DNA from: Acidobacteria bacterium RIFCSPLOWO2_02_FULL_65_29
GTDB lineage: Bacteria > Acidobacteriota > Vicinamibacteria > Vicinamibacterales > CAVVIG01
Length of the DNA: 64,000 bases
Direction of reading: 5' to 3'
Assembly: GCA_001767435.1 (NCBI GenBank)
Contig: MEKT01000153.1
Span: forward strand, 18,976-82,975
The notes under the pieces are model-generated. The model was not told the origin of the DNA, made no database searches, and saw nothing but the letters and a program-made list of their open reading frames with translations. This document shows positions 41,833 to 51,220 of the stretch, piece after piece (within the stretch, counting starts at the first letter, position 1; each line of letters opens with the position of its first letter). The position numbers and the translations under genes were made by a program.

Positions 41833-42774
41833 ATGCGTCGGGTGAGATTGAAGTTCGTCTGGACCTCGGTGTTCGTGCTCTTCGCGGTTCTGCCCACCGT
41901 GTCACAGACGCGCGACCGGCGCGGCTCTCCCCCGTCGGGCCCGCCGACGTGTGACGCCGGCGTGCTCGATGCCGACAGCTACGCGCTCACCACACGCGCG
42001 CAGGCGCGCATCGTCACCGAGGATCGGAGCGGCCCATGGTGGGGGCGCTCCAGCGTCGACGAGGCCGCCGCGGACCTGTACGATCTGAATTCTTCCTCCA
42101 CGTACGCGGCCGAACGCGCCCGGACGCTCGACCCGCGCAACCTGCTCGCCTACAGCCAGCTCGCGCGCCAGTACGTGGTGACGGGCGAAGATGCATCTCT
42201 TGCCGATGCGGCGTGGCGCACCGCCCTCGACCACGGTGGCGCGGTCGTTTGGACCGCAACGCTGTACGACGTCGACGCCAGGAGCTATTTCCTGATGGCG
42301 TTCGATCGGCAGGCGCTGCGCGTGTATCGGTACGGCGAGCTGGCGGGGCCATTCCAGACGCACCTTGGGATCCCGCGGTTTGTCGGCGAGGATCAGGAGC
42401 GATTCTGGCGCGCGATGGGCGGGTGCATCGATCCCGCGGCACGGCCCGAAGCCGTGATCCCGTGGTCTGACGTCCACGAGATCAAGGCGGGCAACTGGGT
42501 CCTGTATTTCAAATTATCGCGGCCCGTCACCATCACGAGCGATCGCCACAAGCGAAAGACGCTGAATGAAATCAAGGTGAATCTGCACGGCGCGATCGGC
42601 ACCCTCGAGACACACGTGAGCCGGGATCCAATCGATCCGTCGAAGGTCAGCGTCCGAACGATGGGGATTGGCCCGCTGGCGTACCAGCAGCGTGTGCGGG
42701 TGACGCTCGTGAAGTTCATCGACCCTGCCGGCCGGATCAGGCTGCCAAAGGCGTCGCGAAGCGGGGGGTGGTAG
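41833..42774 (+). CDS. Hypothetical secreted protein
   Basis: Signal peptide MRRVRLKFVWTSVFVLFAVLPTVSQ; no family recognised. Confidence 0.7.
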   Translation: MRRVRLKFVWTSVFVLFAVLPTVSQTRDRRGSPPSGPPTCDAGVLDADSYALTTRAQARIVTEDRSGPWWGRSSVDEAAADLYDLNSSSTYAAERARTLDPRNLLAYSQLARQYVVTGEDASLADAAWRTALDHGGAVVWTATLYDVDARSYFLMAFDRQALRVYRYGELAGPFQTHLGIPRFVGEDQERFWRAMGGCIDPAARPEAVIPWSDVHEIKAGNWVLYFKLSRPVTITSDRHKRKTLNEIKVNLHGAIGTLETHVSRDPIDPSKVSVRTMGIGPLAYQQRVRVTLVKFIDPAGRIRLPKASRSGGW

Positions 42775-42812
42775 TTGGTAGTCGTTAGTCGATAGTCGTT
42801 AGTCGTCAGTCG
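42771..42812. repeat. Six phased heptamers (NNAGTYG) between convergent genes
   Basis: GTAGTTG GTAGTCG TTAGTCG ATAGTCG TTAGTCG TCAGTCG. Confidence 0.97.
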
Positions 42813-44719
42813 GGGCGCCTGTAGGTGCGGATCGCGTCGAGGAACGCGTCGCCAAAGTCCGCCGCCTTTCTTGCGCCGACGCCGTAGATGCCGTGGAGAT
42901 CGTCGAGGGTTTTCGGGCGGCGCTCGGCCATCTCACGCAGCGTGGTGTCGTGAAAGATGACGTACGGCGGCACGCCTCGGTGGCGCGCAATCTGAAGTCT
43001 CAACGCGCGCAGCGCATCGAACAGCTCTGAGTCCACGCCCTGCGGCACGGGTTCGCCAGCCCGGCCTCGAACACGTCTCTTCGGTTTCGGCGGCTGCACC
43101 TCGCGATAGAGCGCGCACGTTCCGGTGCCCTTGAGCAGCGACGCGCCGGCCGGCGTGAGACGTAACACCGGATAGGGCTCGCCGGCACGGAGCAGCCACC
43201 CTTCGGCCACGAGTTGCTCGATATACCCCCGCACGGCTGCGCCCGGTTCGGCCGTCAACAATCCGAACGTCGACAGCCTGTTGTGACCAGCGGCGACGAC
43301 CTTCTCGCTGGCACGGCCGGTCAATACATCCGTGACGTGCCCCATCCCCCACGTCTGCTTCACACGCGCCACACACGACAGAATCTTCTGAGCCACGACA
43401 GTCGAGTCGGCCACCGGATCGAGCTCCTTCAGACACCAGTCGCACGCCGCGCATTCCCCGCGGGTGTAGGGCTCGCCGAAATACTCGACCAGGGAACGGT
43501 GCCGGCACCGCGTGCTCGACGCGTAGCGCTCCATGTCGCGAAGGAGCGAGCGCGCGCTGTCCGTCAGCTCGCCGTTTCCCTCGAGCATCTGCCGCCAGCG
43601 GACGAAATCAGCGCTCGAGTAGATCAGCACGCACTCGGCCGGCAATCCGTCGCGCCCCGCACGTCCGGATTCCTGTTGGTAGTGCTCGGGTGACCGGGGG
43701 GCGGCTGCGTGCACGACGAAGCGGACGTTCGATCGATCGATGCCCATGCCGAACGCGACCGTCGCCACCACGATGTCTGCGCGCTCGTCGAGGAACGCCT
43801 CCTGGTGCCGGCTACGCACCTCGTCCGGCAGACCGGCATGGTAGGGGACCGCGCCGTGCCCCTGCTCCTTCAGCCAGTCGGCGAGCGATTCGACCTCGCG
43901 CCGCGACGCGCAGTAGACGATGCCGGCCTCGCCCTGGTGCCGCGACAGAATCTGCGTGAGCTGCCTGTGCAGGTTGTCTCGTCTGAGCACTCGGTACACG
44001 AGGTTCGGCCGATCGAACGATCCGACCAGCACGGCAGGGTTCTCGAGCCTCAGCTCGGAGACGATGTCGCGCCGAACGCGCTCGGTGGCCGTCGCCGTGA
44101 ACGCATGGAGCGCGACCCCAGGGAACTCGTCGCGCAGTTGGCCGAGACGCCGGTACTCGGGCCGGAAATCGTGGCCCCACTGGCTGATGCAGTGCGCTTC
44201 GTCGACGGCGATGTATCGGACGCCCGACTGGAGGAGGAAACGCCGAAAGCCCTGGCTGCCCTCGCCGACCAGTCGCTCTGGTGAAACGTACAGCAGCCGC
44301 CAGCGGCCGTCCCGCAAGCCGGCAAGGACCGCGTCTCGCTCGTCGAAGCTCTGCGTGCTGTTCAGGTACGCCGCGGCCACGCCGTCGACGACCAGGCCGT
44401 CGACCTGATCTTTCATCAACGAGATGAGCGGGGAGACGACGAGCGCGAAGCCCTGAGCCGCGAAGCCGTCAGACGCGAAGCTCTCAGAAACGACGAGTGC
44501 CGGTGCCTGAAAGCACAGCGACTTGCCGCCGCCCGTCGGCAGGACGACGACGCTGTCGCGGCCGTCGAGGATGGCCTGCATGGCTTCGCGCTGAAGGGGC
44601 CGGAAGCTCGTATAGCCCCACACACGCGTCAGCGCGTCCTGAAGCTGCACGTCGCGAGAGGGTGTCGAGACCGTGGACGCCAATGATTCGTTGATCCAAC
44701 CAATTACCCAATTACCCAA
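42806..44719 (-). CDS. recQ: ATP-dependent DNA helicase RecQ (N-terminal residues from repeat; true start likely internal)
   Basis: LPTGGGKSLCFQAPAL, DEAH motif (VDEAHCISQWGHDFRPEYRRL), C-terminal HRDC-like region. Confidence 0.94.
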   Translation of the reverse strand: MGNWVIGWINESLASTVSTPSRDVQLQDALTRVWGYTSFRPLQREAMQAILDGRDSVVVLPTGGGKSLCFQAPALVVSESFASDGFAAQGFALVVSPLISLMKDQVDGLVVDGVAAAYLNSTQSFDERDAVLAGLRDGRWRLLYVSPERLVGEGSQGFRRFLLQSGVRYIAVDEAHCISQWGHDFRPEYRRLGQLRDEFPGVALHAFTATATERVRRDIVSELRLENPAVLVGSFDRPNLVYRVLRRDNLHRQLTQILSRHQGEAGIVYCASRREVESLADWLKEQGHGAVPYHAGLPDEVRSRHQEAFLDERADIVVATVAFGMGIDRSNVRFVVHAAAPRSPEHYQQESGRAGRDGLPAECVLIYSSADFVRWRQMLEGNGELTDSARSLLRDMERYASSTRCRHRSLVEYFGEPYTRGECAACDWCLKELDPVADSTVVAQKILSCVARVKQTWGMGHVTDVLTGRASEKVVAAGHNRLSTFGLLTAEPGAAVRGYIEQLVAEGWLLRAGEPYPVLRLTPAGASLLKGTGTCALYREVQPPKPKRRVRGRAGEPVPQGVDSELFDALRALRLQIARHRGVPPYVIFHDTTLREMAERRPKTLDDLHGIYGVGARKAADFGDAFLDAIRTYRRPD

Positions 44720-44735
44720 TTACCCGATTACCCCA
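44698..44735. repeat. 8-mer array (AATTACCC/GATTACCC)
   Basis: accaattacccaattacccaattacccgattacccc; same family as 2255-2349. Confidence 0.92.
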
Positions 44736-45966
44736 TTCTCGACTTGCGCGCGTACTTGGCTTCCACGTAGCTGTCCACGAGCCGCTGGAACTCGGCCGCA
44801 AGCTCCTCGTAGGTTCCGCGCAGCGTCGTCACATGCTCGCCGTCGATGTAGACGGGACAGTTGGGCGCCTCGCCCGTTCCCGGCAGGCTGATGCCGATGC
44901 TGGCGGCCTTCGATTCGCCCGGCCCGTTCACGACGCAGCCCATCACGGCGAGCGTCATCGTTTCGACGCCCTCGTACTGCGTCTTCCACTCGGGCATCCT
45001 GTCGTGGATGTGGGCCTGAATGCGCTCGGTCAGCTCCTGAAACGTCGTGCTCGTCGTGCGCCCGCACCCGGGGCACGCCGTGATGCTCGGTGAAAACGAG
45101 CGGAGGCCGAGCGCCTGCAGCAGCTCGCAGGCAGCATAGACCTCGTCGCGCCGATCGCCGCCGGGCCGCGGCGTGAGCGACACACGAATCGTGTCGCCGA
45201 TGGCCTCGTCCAATAGGATGCCCATCGCCGACGCCGACCACACCAGACCTTTCAGACCCATGCCCGCCTCGGTTAGACCGAGATGCAGCGGCTGGTCGGT
45301 CTCCCTCGCCAGCGCGCGGTACACGGCCACAAGATCGCGCGGGCGCGACGTCTTGCACGAAATGATGATCCGATCGCGACCGAGGCCGCTGTCGATGGCC
45401 AGCGCGGTCGATTCGACGGCCGACAGCACCATACATTCGTTGATGATCTCTTCGGATGTCTTCCCGAGATCGCGGTCCGTGTTCTCCTGCATTCGCGCGA
45501 CCACCAGCTCCTGGTTGAGCGATCCGCCGTTGACGCCGATGCGCACCGGCTTGCCGTGGTCGACGGCCACCCGGCAAATCGTCGTGAACTGCTCGTCGCG
45601 CCGGCGGCCGGTGCCCACATTGCCGGGATTGATGCGGTACTTGTCGAGCGCCGCGGCGCACGCGGGGTACTTCGTCAGCAGCAGATGGCCGTTGTAATGA
45701 AAGTCGCCGATGAGCGGGGCCTCGCATCCCGCGTCGAGCATCCGCTGCTTGATCTCGGGCACCGCCGAAGCGGCCTCGGGCAGATTGACGGTGACGCGGA
45801 CCATCTCCGATCCCGCTTCGGCCAGCTCGATGCACTGCGCAGCGGTTGCGCGCGCGTCGGCCGTATCGGTCATCGTCATCGATTGGACGACGATCGGCGC
45901 GCCGCCGCCGACCTGAACGCGGCCGACTCTGACGCCGATGGTGTTGTGAAGCTTGAGAACAGCCAT
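44728..45966 (-). CDS. ispG: 4-hydroxy-3-methylbut-2-enyl-diphosphate synthase
   Basis: IVVQSMTMTDTADARATAAQ...; CPGCGRTT and NGPGESK motifs. Confidence 0.96.
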   Translation of the reverse strand: MAVLKLHNTIGVRVGRVQVGGGAPIVVQSMTMTDTADARATAAQCIELAEAGSEMVRVTVNLPEAASAVPEIKQRMLDAGCEAPLIGDFHYNGHLLLTKYPACAAALDKYRINPGNVGTGRRRDEQFTTICRVAVDHGKPVRIGVNGGSLNQELVVARMQENTDRDLGKTSEEIINECMVLSAVESTALAIDSGLGRDRIIISCKTSRPRDLVAVYRALARETDQPLHLGLTEAGMGLKGLVWSASAMGILLDEAIGDTIRVSLTPRPGGDRRDEVYAACELLQALGLRSFSPSITACPGCGRTTSTTFQELTERIQAHIHDRMPEWKTQYEGVETMTLAVMGCVVNGPGESKAASIGISLPGTGEAPNCPVYIDGEHVTTLRGTYEELAAEFQRLVDSYVEAKYARKSRMG

Positions 45967-45971
45967 TTCAG

Positions 45972-46012
45972 GCGGGATAGAGTCCCGCACTCAAGCGGGA
46001 CTAAAGTCCCGC
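45972..46012. repeat. Two tandem hairpins (GCGGGA-tagag-TCCCGC; GCGGGACT-aa-AGTCCCGC)
   Basis: gcgggatagagtcccgcactcaagcgggactaaagtcccgc. Confidence 0.85.
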
Positions 46013-46035
46013 ACTACATGGTAGCATCGTCCCCC

Positions 46036-47013
46036 ATGCGCGCCATCATCGTCCGCGAGTTCGGCAAGCCCGATGTGATGAAGCTCGAAAACGTCCCGAC
46101 GCCTGCGCCGGGACCGTCGGAAGTCCTGGTTCGGATTCGCGCGGCAGGCGTGAATCCGGTCGAGGCTTACATTCGCGCCGCGACGTACGCGCGCAAACCG
46201 AATCTTCCCTATACGCCGGGCACCGACGCGGCAGGCGAGGTCGAATCGGCCGGCGCGGGCGTGACGGACTTCAAACACGGCGACCGCGTCTACATCTCGG
46301 GTGACAACCTGTCGGCCTCGGGAGCCGGCACGTATGCCGAGTACGCGGTCTGCACGCGGGCGATGCTGCACCGGCTGCCGCCGAAGGTGAGTTTCGCCCA
46401 GGGCGCGGCGATGGGCGTGCCGTACGCCACCGCCTACCGCGCGCTCTTCCATCGCGCCGCCGCGAAGGCCGGCGAGACGGTGCTCGTGCACGGCGCCACG
46501 GGCGGCGTCGGCATCGCGGCAATCCAGATCGCGCGCGCGCACGGTCTGACGGCCATCGGCACGGGAGGCACCGACCGCGGCATCGCGGTCGTGAAGGAAC
46601 AGGGGGCGACGGCGGTCTTCAATCACAAGGAGCCGAACTATCTCGATCAGGTGATGCAGGCAACGGACGGCCGCGGCGTTGACGTCGTGCTCGAGATGGC
46701 CGCGCACATCAACCTGGACAAGGACCTGTCGATTCTCGCGCCCCGCGGCCGCGTGGTCGTCATCGGCAATAGGGGGCGCATCGAAATCGACGCGCGCCAG
46801 GCAATGGCCCGCGACGCGGCCATTCTCGGCATGACGCTCTTCAACGTCACGCCTCCCGAGCTCGTGTCGATTCACGCGGCCCTCGTCGCCGGACTCGCCA
46901 ACGGATCGCTCAACCCCGTGGTGGGCCGCGAAATGTCGCTCGGCGACGCCGCGCGCGCGCACGAAGCGGTGCTCGAACCGGGCGCGCTCGGGAAGATCGT
47001 TCTCGTGATCTGA
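46036..47013 (+). CDS. NADPH:quinone oxidoreductase (zinc-independent MDR family)
   Basis: MRAIIVREFGKPDVMKLENVPTPAPGPSEVLVRIRAAGVNPVE...VHGATGGVGIAAIQIA. Confidence 0.92.
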   Translation: MRAIIVREFGKPDVMKLENVPTPAPGPSEVLVRIRAAGVNPVEAYIRAATYARKPNLPYTPGTDAAGEVESAGAGVTDFKHGDRVYISGDNLSASGAGTYAEYAVCTRAMLHRLPPKVSFAQGAAMGVPYATAYRALFHRAAAKAGETVLVHGATGGVGIAAIQIARAHGLTAIGTGGTDRGIAVVKEQGATAVFNHKEPNYLDQVMQATDGRGVDVVLEMAAHINLDKDLSILAPRGRVVVIGNRGRIEIDARQAMARDAAILGMTLFNVTPPELVSIHAALVAGLANGSLNPVVGREMSLGDAARAHEAVLEPGALGKIVLVI

Positions 47014-47096
47014 GCGATCCGCGCCGATTCGCAGGGGCGCCCGTTTACGATCACGCTCGGCGTGCCGCTGGTGGTGTGTCCAGAGGGTTTCCTTCC

Positions 47097-47133
47097 CTCA
47101 GCCTTCAGCTCTCTCAGCCCTCAGCCCTCAGCC
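47097..47133. repeat. Heptamer array CTCAGCC, directly 5' of a TATAAT
   Basis: CTCAGCC TTCAGCT ct CTCAGCC CTCAGCC CTCAGCC c TATAAT. Confidence 0.9.
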
Positions 47134-47211
47134 CTATAATGTCCTTGAGAACACCATGAGCCCCCTCGCGACCACCTGCCGTCCTGCGGCCATCGGTCCC
47201 ACGGTGTTGCC

Positions 47212-50034
47212 GTGACCACGATCGATTGGCCGCAGCGGCAGAAGCGACCGCGGCGCGGTCGTTTCGTCATCCTCGCGTTGGTCGCCGCCGTCCTTCTCGG
47301 TGGCGGCACGGCGCTCTCGTTCTACGTCGAGTCGCTCTGGTTCGGGTCGCTCGGTTTCGGCGACGTGTTCTGGACGACCATCAACCTGCGAGCCAGGGTG
47401 CTCCTCGGGTTCGCCATTGCGACCTTTGCGGTCCTCTACCTGTCGTTCCTCGCGCTGAAACCTGCGAAGCTCGGCGACCTCGGAGGCTCCGTGCTCGTCG
47501 GTGGACAGCCGGTCCCGCTCGAGCCGCTCGTCAGGCTGGCGGCGCTTGTCGTGTCGGCGGTGGTGGCCCTAGGGACCGGCCTCGGCATGAGCGTCGACTG
47601 GGCGGCCTTCGCGCTCTACTGGCACGGCGAGGGTTCCTCTTCCGCCCCGGTGCAAGCCATGGCGGCTCAGACCGACCCGATTTTCGGGCGCACGCTCGCC
47701 TTCTATTTCTTCACACTCCCGGCATGGCGGCTCATCGCCGGCTGGGTGACCACGCTGGCGACAATCGTGTTTCTCGCAGCGATCGGCTTGTCGGTCCTCG
47801 TCGGCGGCGCCCAGCTGCTCGAAGGCCGCCGACTCGGTGGAACGCCGCCGCTCCGCGGCGTGTCGATGAGCTTTGCCGTGCTGCTGCTGACCTTCGCCGC
47901 GCAGGTGTACCTCGGACGCTTCTCGCGGATCTATCAGGACCACACGATCTTTGCCGGCGTCACCTATACCGACGCGCACGTGTGGGTCACCGGACTGTTG
48001 CTGGTGTCGGCGGCGCTCGCGGTCGGCGCCGTCGTGGCGGCCGTCAACGCGATGCGGCAACCGAAGCTCGTGTGGCTCGGCGCCGCGGTCGCGCCCGCGG
48101 CCATCGTGTACCTGGGCGTCGGACTGTTCGGGTGGTACGTGACCAGCTTCGTCGTGAGGCCGAACGAGCTCGTGCGCGAAGGGCCGTACATCGCGCACAA
48201 CATCGACTTCACGCGGCGCGCGTACGGCCTCACGCGAATCGCCCAGGTGCCGTTCCCCGCCGAAACGGGGCTCGAGGCGATTGACGCGGCCAACAACCAG
48301 GAGACGCTCCAGAACATCCGTCTGTGGGATTGGCGCGCGCTCCAGGACACCCTGCGCCAGATTCAGGCCATCAGGACGTACTACGACTTTCCCGATATCG
48401 ACATCGACCGCTACGAGCTCGACGGAGTGTTGCAGCAGGTGATGCTCGCCGCGCGGGAGCTGAACATCGACCGGATGCCGGAGAGCAGCCGCAACTGGAT
48501 CAACGAGAAATTGATCTACACCCACGGGTACGGCATCACCATGAGTCCGGTGAACGGGTTCACGCCCGAGGGCTTGCCCAAGCTGCTCCTCAGCAACATG
48601 CCGGTCGAATCCACCGTGCCCGGCCTGACCGTCACGCGGCCCGAGATCTATTTCGGCGAGCTGACCAACGGCGACGTCTACGTCCGGACCCGGCAGAAAG
48701 AGTTCAACTACCCGCAAGGTGAGACCAACAACCTGACCTCGTACGAAGGCACGGGCGGCGTCGTCCTCGGCGGATTCCTGAGACGGACCCTCATCGCGCT
48801 CGAGCGCGGCGACATCACCAGGCTGCCGTTCAGCGACGATGTGAACGCCGACAGCCGGTTGCTGATGCGGCGGAACATCATGGAGCGCGTGCGGGCGATC
48901 GCCCCGTTCCTGGTGTTCGACACCGACCCGTACATCGTCGTCGGCGACGACGGACGGCTGGTGTGGATGATGGATGGGTTCACGACCTCGGCCACCTATC
49001 CGTACTCGCGGCACATCGTGCTCGAGCGTCGGTTCCTCAACTACATTCGAAACAGCGTCAAGGTGATCATCGACGCATACGACGGTTCGGTCGCGTTCTT
49101 CGTGTTCGACGAGGAAGATCCCCTCATCGCCGCTTACCGCAACGTCTTCCCCAGCCTGTTCAAGGACGCCTCCACGATGCCGCCGGCGCTCCGAAAACAC
49201 GTGCGGTACCCGGAGCTGATGCTCCAGACGCAGGCCGCGGTGTACGGGCTCTACCACATGAGCGATCCGGAGGTCTTCTACAACCGCGAGGACCTGTGGA
49301 GCGTGGCGACCGAAGTCGCCATGACCGAGCGCGGCCAGGCGCCGCAGACGATGGAGCCGAACTTCGTGCTCATGAAGCTGCCCGGCGAGAAGGTCGTGGA
49401 GTTCGTGGAGATGCTGCCGTTCACGCCATCGAACCGCAACAACCTGATCGGGTGGATCGCGGGCAGAAGCGACGAGCCGCACTACGGCTCGGCCGTCGTC
49501 TACAACTTCCCGAAGACCAAGCTCGTGGATGGGCCCCTTCAGATCGAGGCGCGCATCGATCAGAACGCGCAGTTGTCGGGACAGTTGTCACTGTGGAATC
49601 AGCAGGGGTCGAGCGTGCGACGCGGCGCCCTGATCGTGATACCGATCGGGCGGGCGCTGCTCTACGCCGAGCCGATCTACCTGCAGGCCGAGCACAGCCC
49701 GATGCCCGAGCTGCGCCTGGTCGTGATGGCGCTTCAGGACCGTGTGGCGTACGGGCCGACGTTCGAGGCGGCGCTGGCGGCGCTGCTGGGGCACGCGCCG
49801 TCGATGCTCTCGATCGACCCATCGGCTGCTCCGTCCATTGTGCGGAGCGCCGCACCCAGTGCGACGCCCTCGGGGACGCCGCCCCCGTCGGATGCGGGCA
49901 CGCTCATCCGCGACGCGGCGCGCGACCTTGCCGACTATCAGCGGCTGACGGCTGAGGGAAAGCTTGGGGAGGCCGGCCTGCGGCTCGAGGCGCTGAGAGA
50001 GAAACTCGAGCGGCTGCAGCGGTCGCCGCAGTAG
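47212..50034 (+). CDS. UPF0182 family membrane protein
   Basis: N-terminal TM block followed by large soluble domain (YDFPDIDIDRYELDG...REIYFGELTNG-type, YEGTGGVVLGGFLRR). Confidence 0.88.
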   Translation: MTTIDWPQRQKRPRRGRFVILALVAAVLLGGGTALSFYVESLWFGSLGFGDVFWTTINLRARVLLGFAIATFAVLYLSFLALKPAKLGDLGGSVLVGGQPVPLEPLVRLAALVVSAVVALGTGLGMSVDWAAFALYWHGEGSSSAPVQAMAAQTDPIFGRTLAFYFFTLPAWRLIAGWVTTLATIVFLAAIGLSVLVGGAQLLEGRRLGGTPPLRGVSMSFAVLLLTFAAQVYLGRFSRIYQDHTIFAGVTYTDAHVWVTGLLLVSAALAVGAVVAAVNAMRQPKLVWLGAAVAPAAIVYLGVGLFGWYVTSFVVRPNELVREGPYIAHNIDFTRRAYGLTRIAQVPFPAETGLEAIDAANNQETLQNIRLWDWRALQDTLRQIQAIRTYYDFPDIDIDRYELDGVLQQVMLAARELNIDRMPESSRNWINEKLIYTHGYGITMSPVNGFTPEGLPKLLLSNMPVESTVPGLTVTRPEIYFGELTNGDVYVRTRQKEFNYPQGETNNLTSYEGTGGVVLGGFLRRTLIALERGDITRLPFSDDVNADSRLLMRRNIMERVRAIAPFLVFDTDPYIVVGDDGRLVWMMDGFTTSATYPYSRHIVLERRFLNYIRNSVKVIIDAYDGSVAFFVFDEEDPLIAAYRNVFPSLFKDASTMPPALRKHVRYPELMLQTQAAVYGLYHMSDPEVFYNREDLWSVATEVAMTERGQAPQTMEPNFVLMKLPGEKVVEFVEMLPFTPSNRNNLIGWIAGRSDEPHYGSAVVYNFPKTKLVDGPLQIEARIDQNAQLSGQLSLWNQQGSSVRRGALIVIPIGRALLYAEPIYLQAEHSPMPELRLVVMALQDRVAYGPTFEAALAALLGHAPSMLSIDPSAAPSIVRSAAPSATPSGTPPPSDAGTLIRDAARDLADYQRLTAEGKLGEAGLRLEALREKLERLQRSPQ

Positions 50035-50060
50035 GCACGCACAGAAACTCGGAGAACATC

Positions 50061-50375
50061 TTGACCGTCAAGAGCCAATTACACGCGTGTTGCGATTCCC
50101 TCATGGCGGGCGTTCGCGCCGCGGAGCGCGCCGCCGAGCGCACCGACGATACGGATCCCCGCGTCCTTCGGACGTTACGCGCGTGCCAGGACGTCGTCGA
50201 GCGCCTCGAGCGTTCGTCGGCCGACGTGACCGAGATGCAGGTCGAGATCGCGCTGGGGGTGGTGAAACAGGCCGTGGTCGACCTCACCGCCGGTTCTGCG
50301 GCGAACGCTGTCCTCGGTGCTGTCCGCAACGCGGTTGATCGACTCCAGAGGCTGCGCGACGAGCTCAAGGCTTGA
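50061..50375 (+). CDS. Hypothetical protein
   Basis: 104 aa ORF, plausible spacing after UPF0182 gene. Confidence 0.55.
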   Translation: MTVKSQLHACCDSLMAGVRAAERAAERTDDTDPRVLRTLRACQDVVERLERSSADVTEMQVEIALGVVKQAVVDLTAGSAANAVLGAVRNAVDRLQRLRDELKA

Positions 50376-50408
50376 ACACGGGGTAGAATGCCGCCGAAAG
50401 GACTTCTG

Positions 50409-51200
50409 ATGCGACTCACTTCACTGTTCGCCGTGTGTCTTCTCGCGACCGCCGCCGCATTCGCACAAACGAAAATGATTCCGGCTCCCGCCGACGTCGC
50501 AGCCGCGCCCGCCGACGCCGTCAAGACGAAGTCCGGCCTCGCATCCAAAGTGCTCCAACCGGGGACCGGCAAGGCCCACCCGACGGCCGCCGACCTCGTC
50601 ACGGTCCATTACACCGGCTGGACGACGGACGGAAAAATGTTCGACAGCTCGGTGGCGCGCGGCCAGCAGGCCACGTTCCCGTTGAACCGTGTGATCGCCG
50701 GCTGGACCGAAGGCGTGCAGCTGATGGTCGTCGGCGAACAGCGAAGGTTCTGGATTCCGGAGGCGCTCGCCTACCAGGGCAAGCGCGACCCGCGCGGCCT
50801 GCTGGTCTTCGATGTCGAGCTCTTCTCCATCGTCGAGCCGCCGCAAGCGCCTTCCGACGTCAAGGCGCCGCCCAAGGACGCGAAGAAAACGCCGAGCGGG
50901 CTCGCCTACAAAGTGATCGCGCCCGGCACAGGCACGCGGCACCCGAATGCCCGTGGCGAGGTGACGGTTCACTATACGGGGTGGACGACGGACGGGAAGA
51001 TGTTCGACAGCTCGGTCACGCGGGGCGAGCCGGCGACGTTCCCGCTCGATCAGGTGATCGCCGGCTGGACCGAAGGTGTGCAGTTGATGGTCGAGGGCGA
51101 AAAAACGCGGTTCTGGATCCCCGAGAACCTCGCCTACAAGGGACAGCAGCCGCCGTTCGGCCTGCTCGTGTTCGACGTGGAGTTGATCAGGATCAGATAG
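50409..51200 (+). CDS. Tandem FKBP-type peptidyl-prolyl isomerase, secreted
   Basis: Two FKBP domains each with VHYTGWTTDGKMFDSSV...VIAGWTEGVQLM. Confidence 0.92.
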   Translation: MRLTSLFAVCLLATAAAFAQTKMIPAPADVAAAPADAVKTKSGLASKVLQPGTGKAHPTAADLVTVHYTGWTTDGKMFDSSVARGQQATFPLNRVIAGWTEGVQLMVVGEQRRFWIPEALAYQGKRDPRGLLVFDVELFSIVEPPQAPSDVKAPPKDAKKTPSGLAYKVIAPGTGTRHPNARGEVTVHYTGWTTDGKMFDSSVTRGEPATFPLDQVIAGWTEGVQLMVEGEKTRFWIPENLAYKGQQPPFGLLVFDVELIRIR

Positions 51201-51220
51201 CCTAGCGGAGGGCGGATAGG

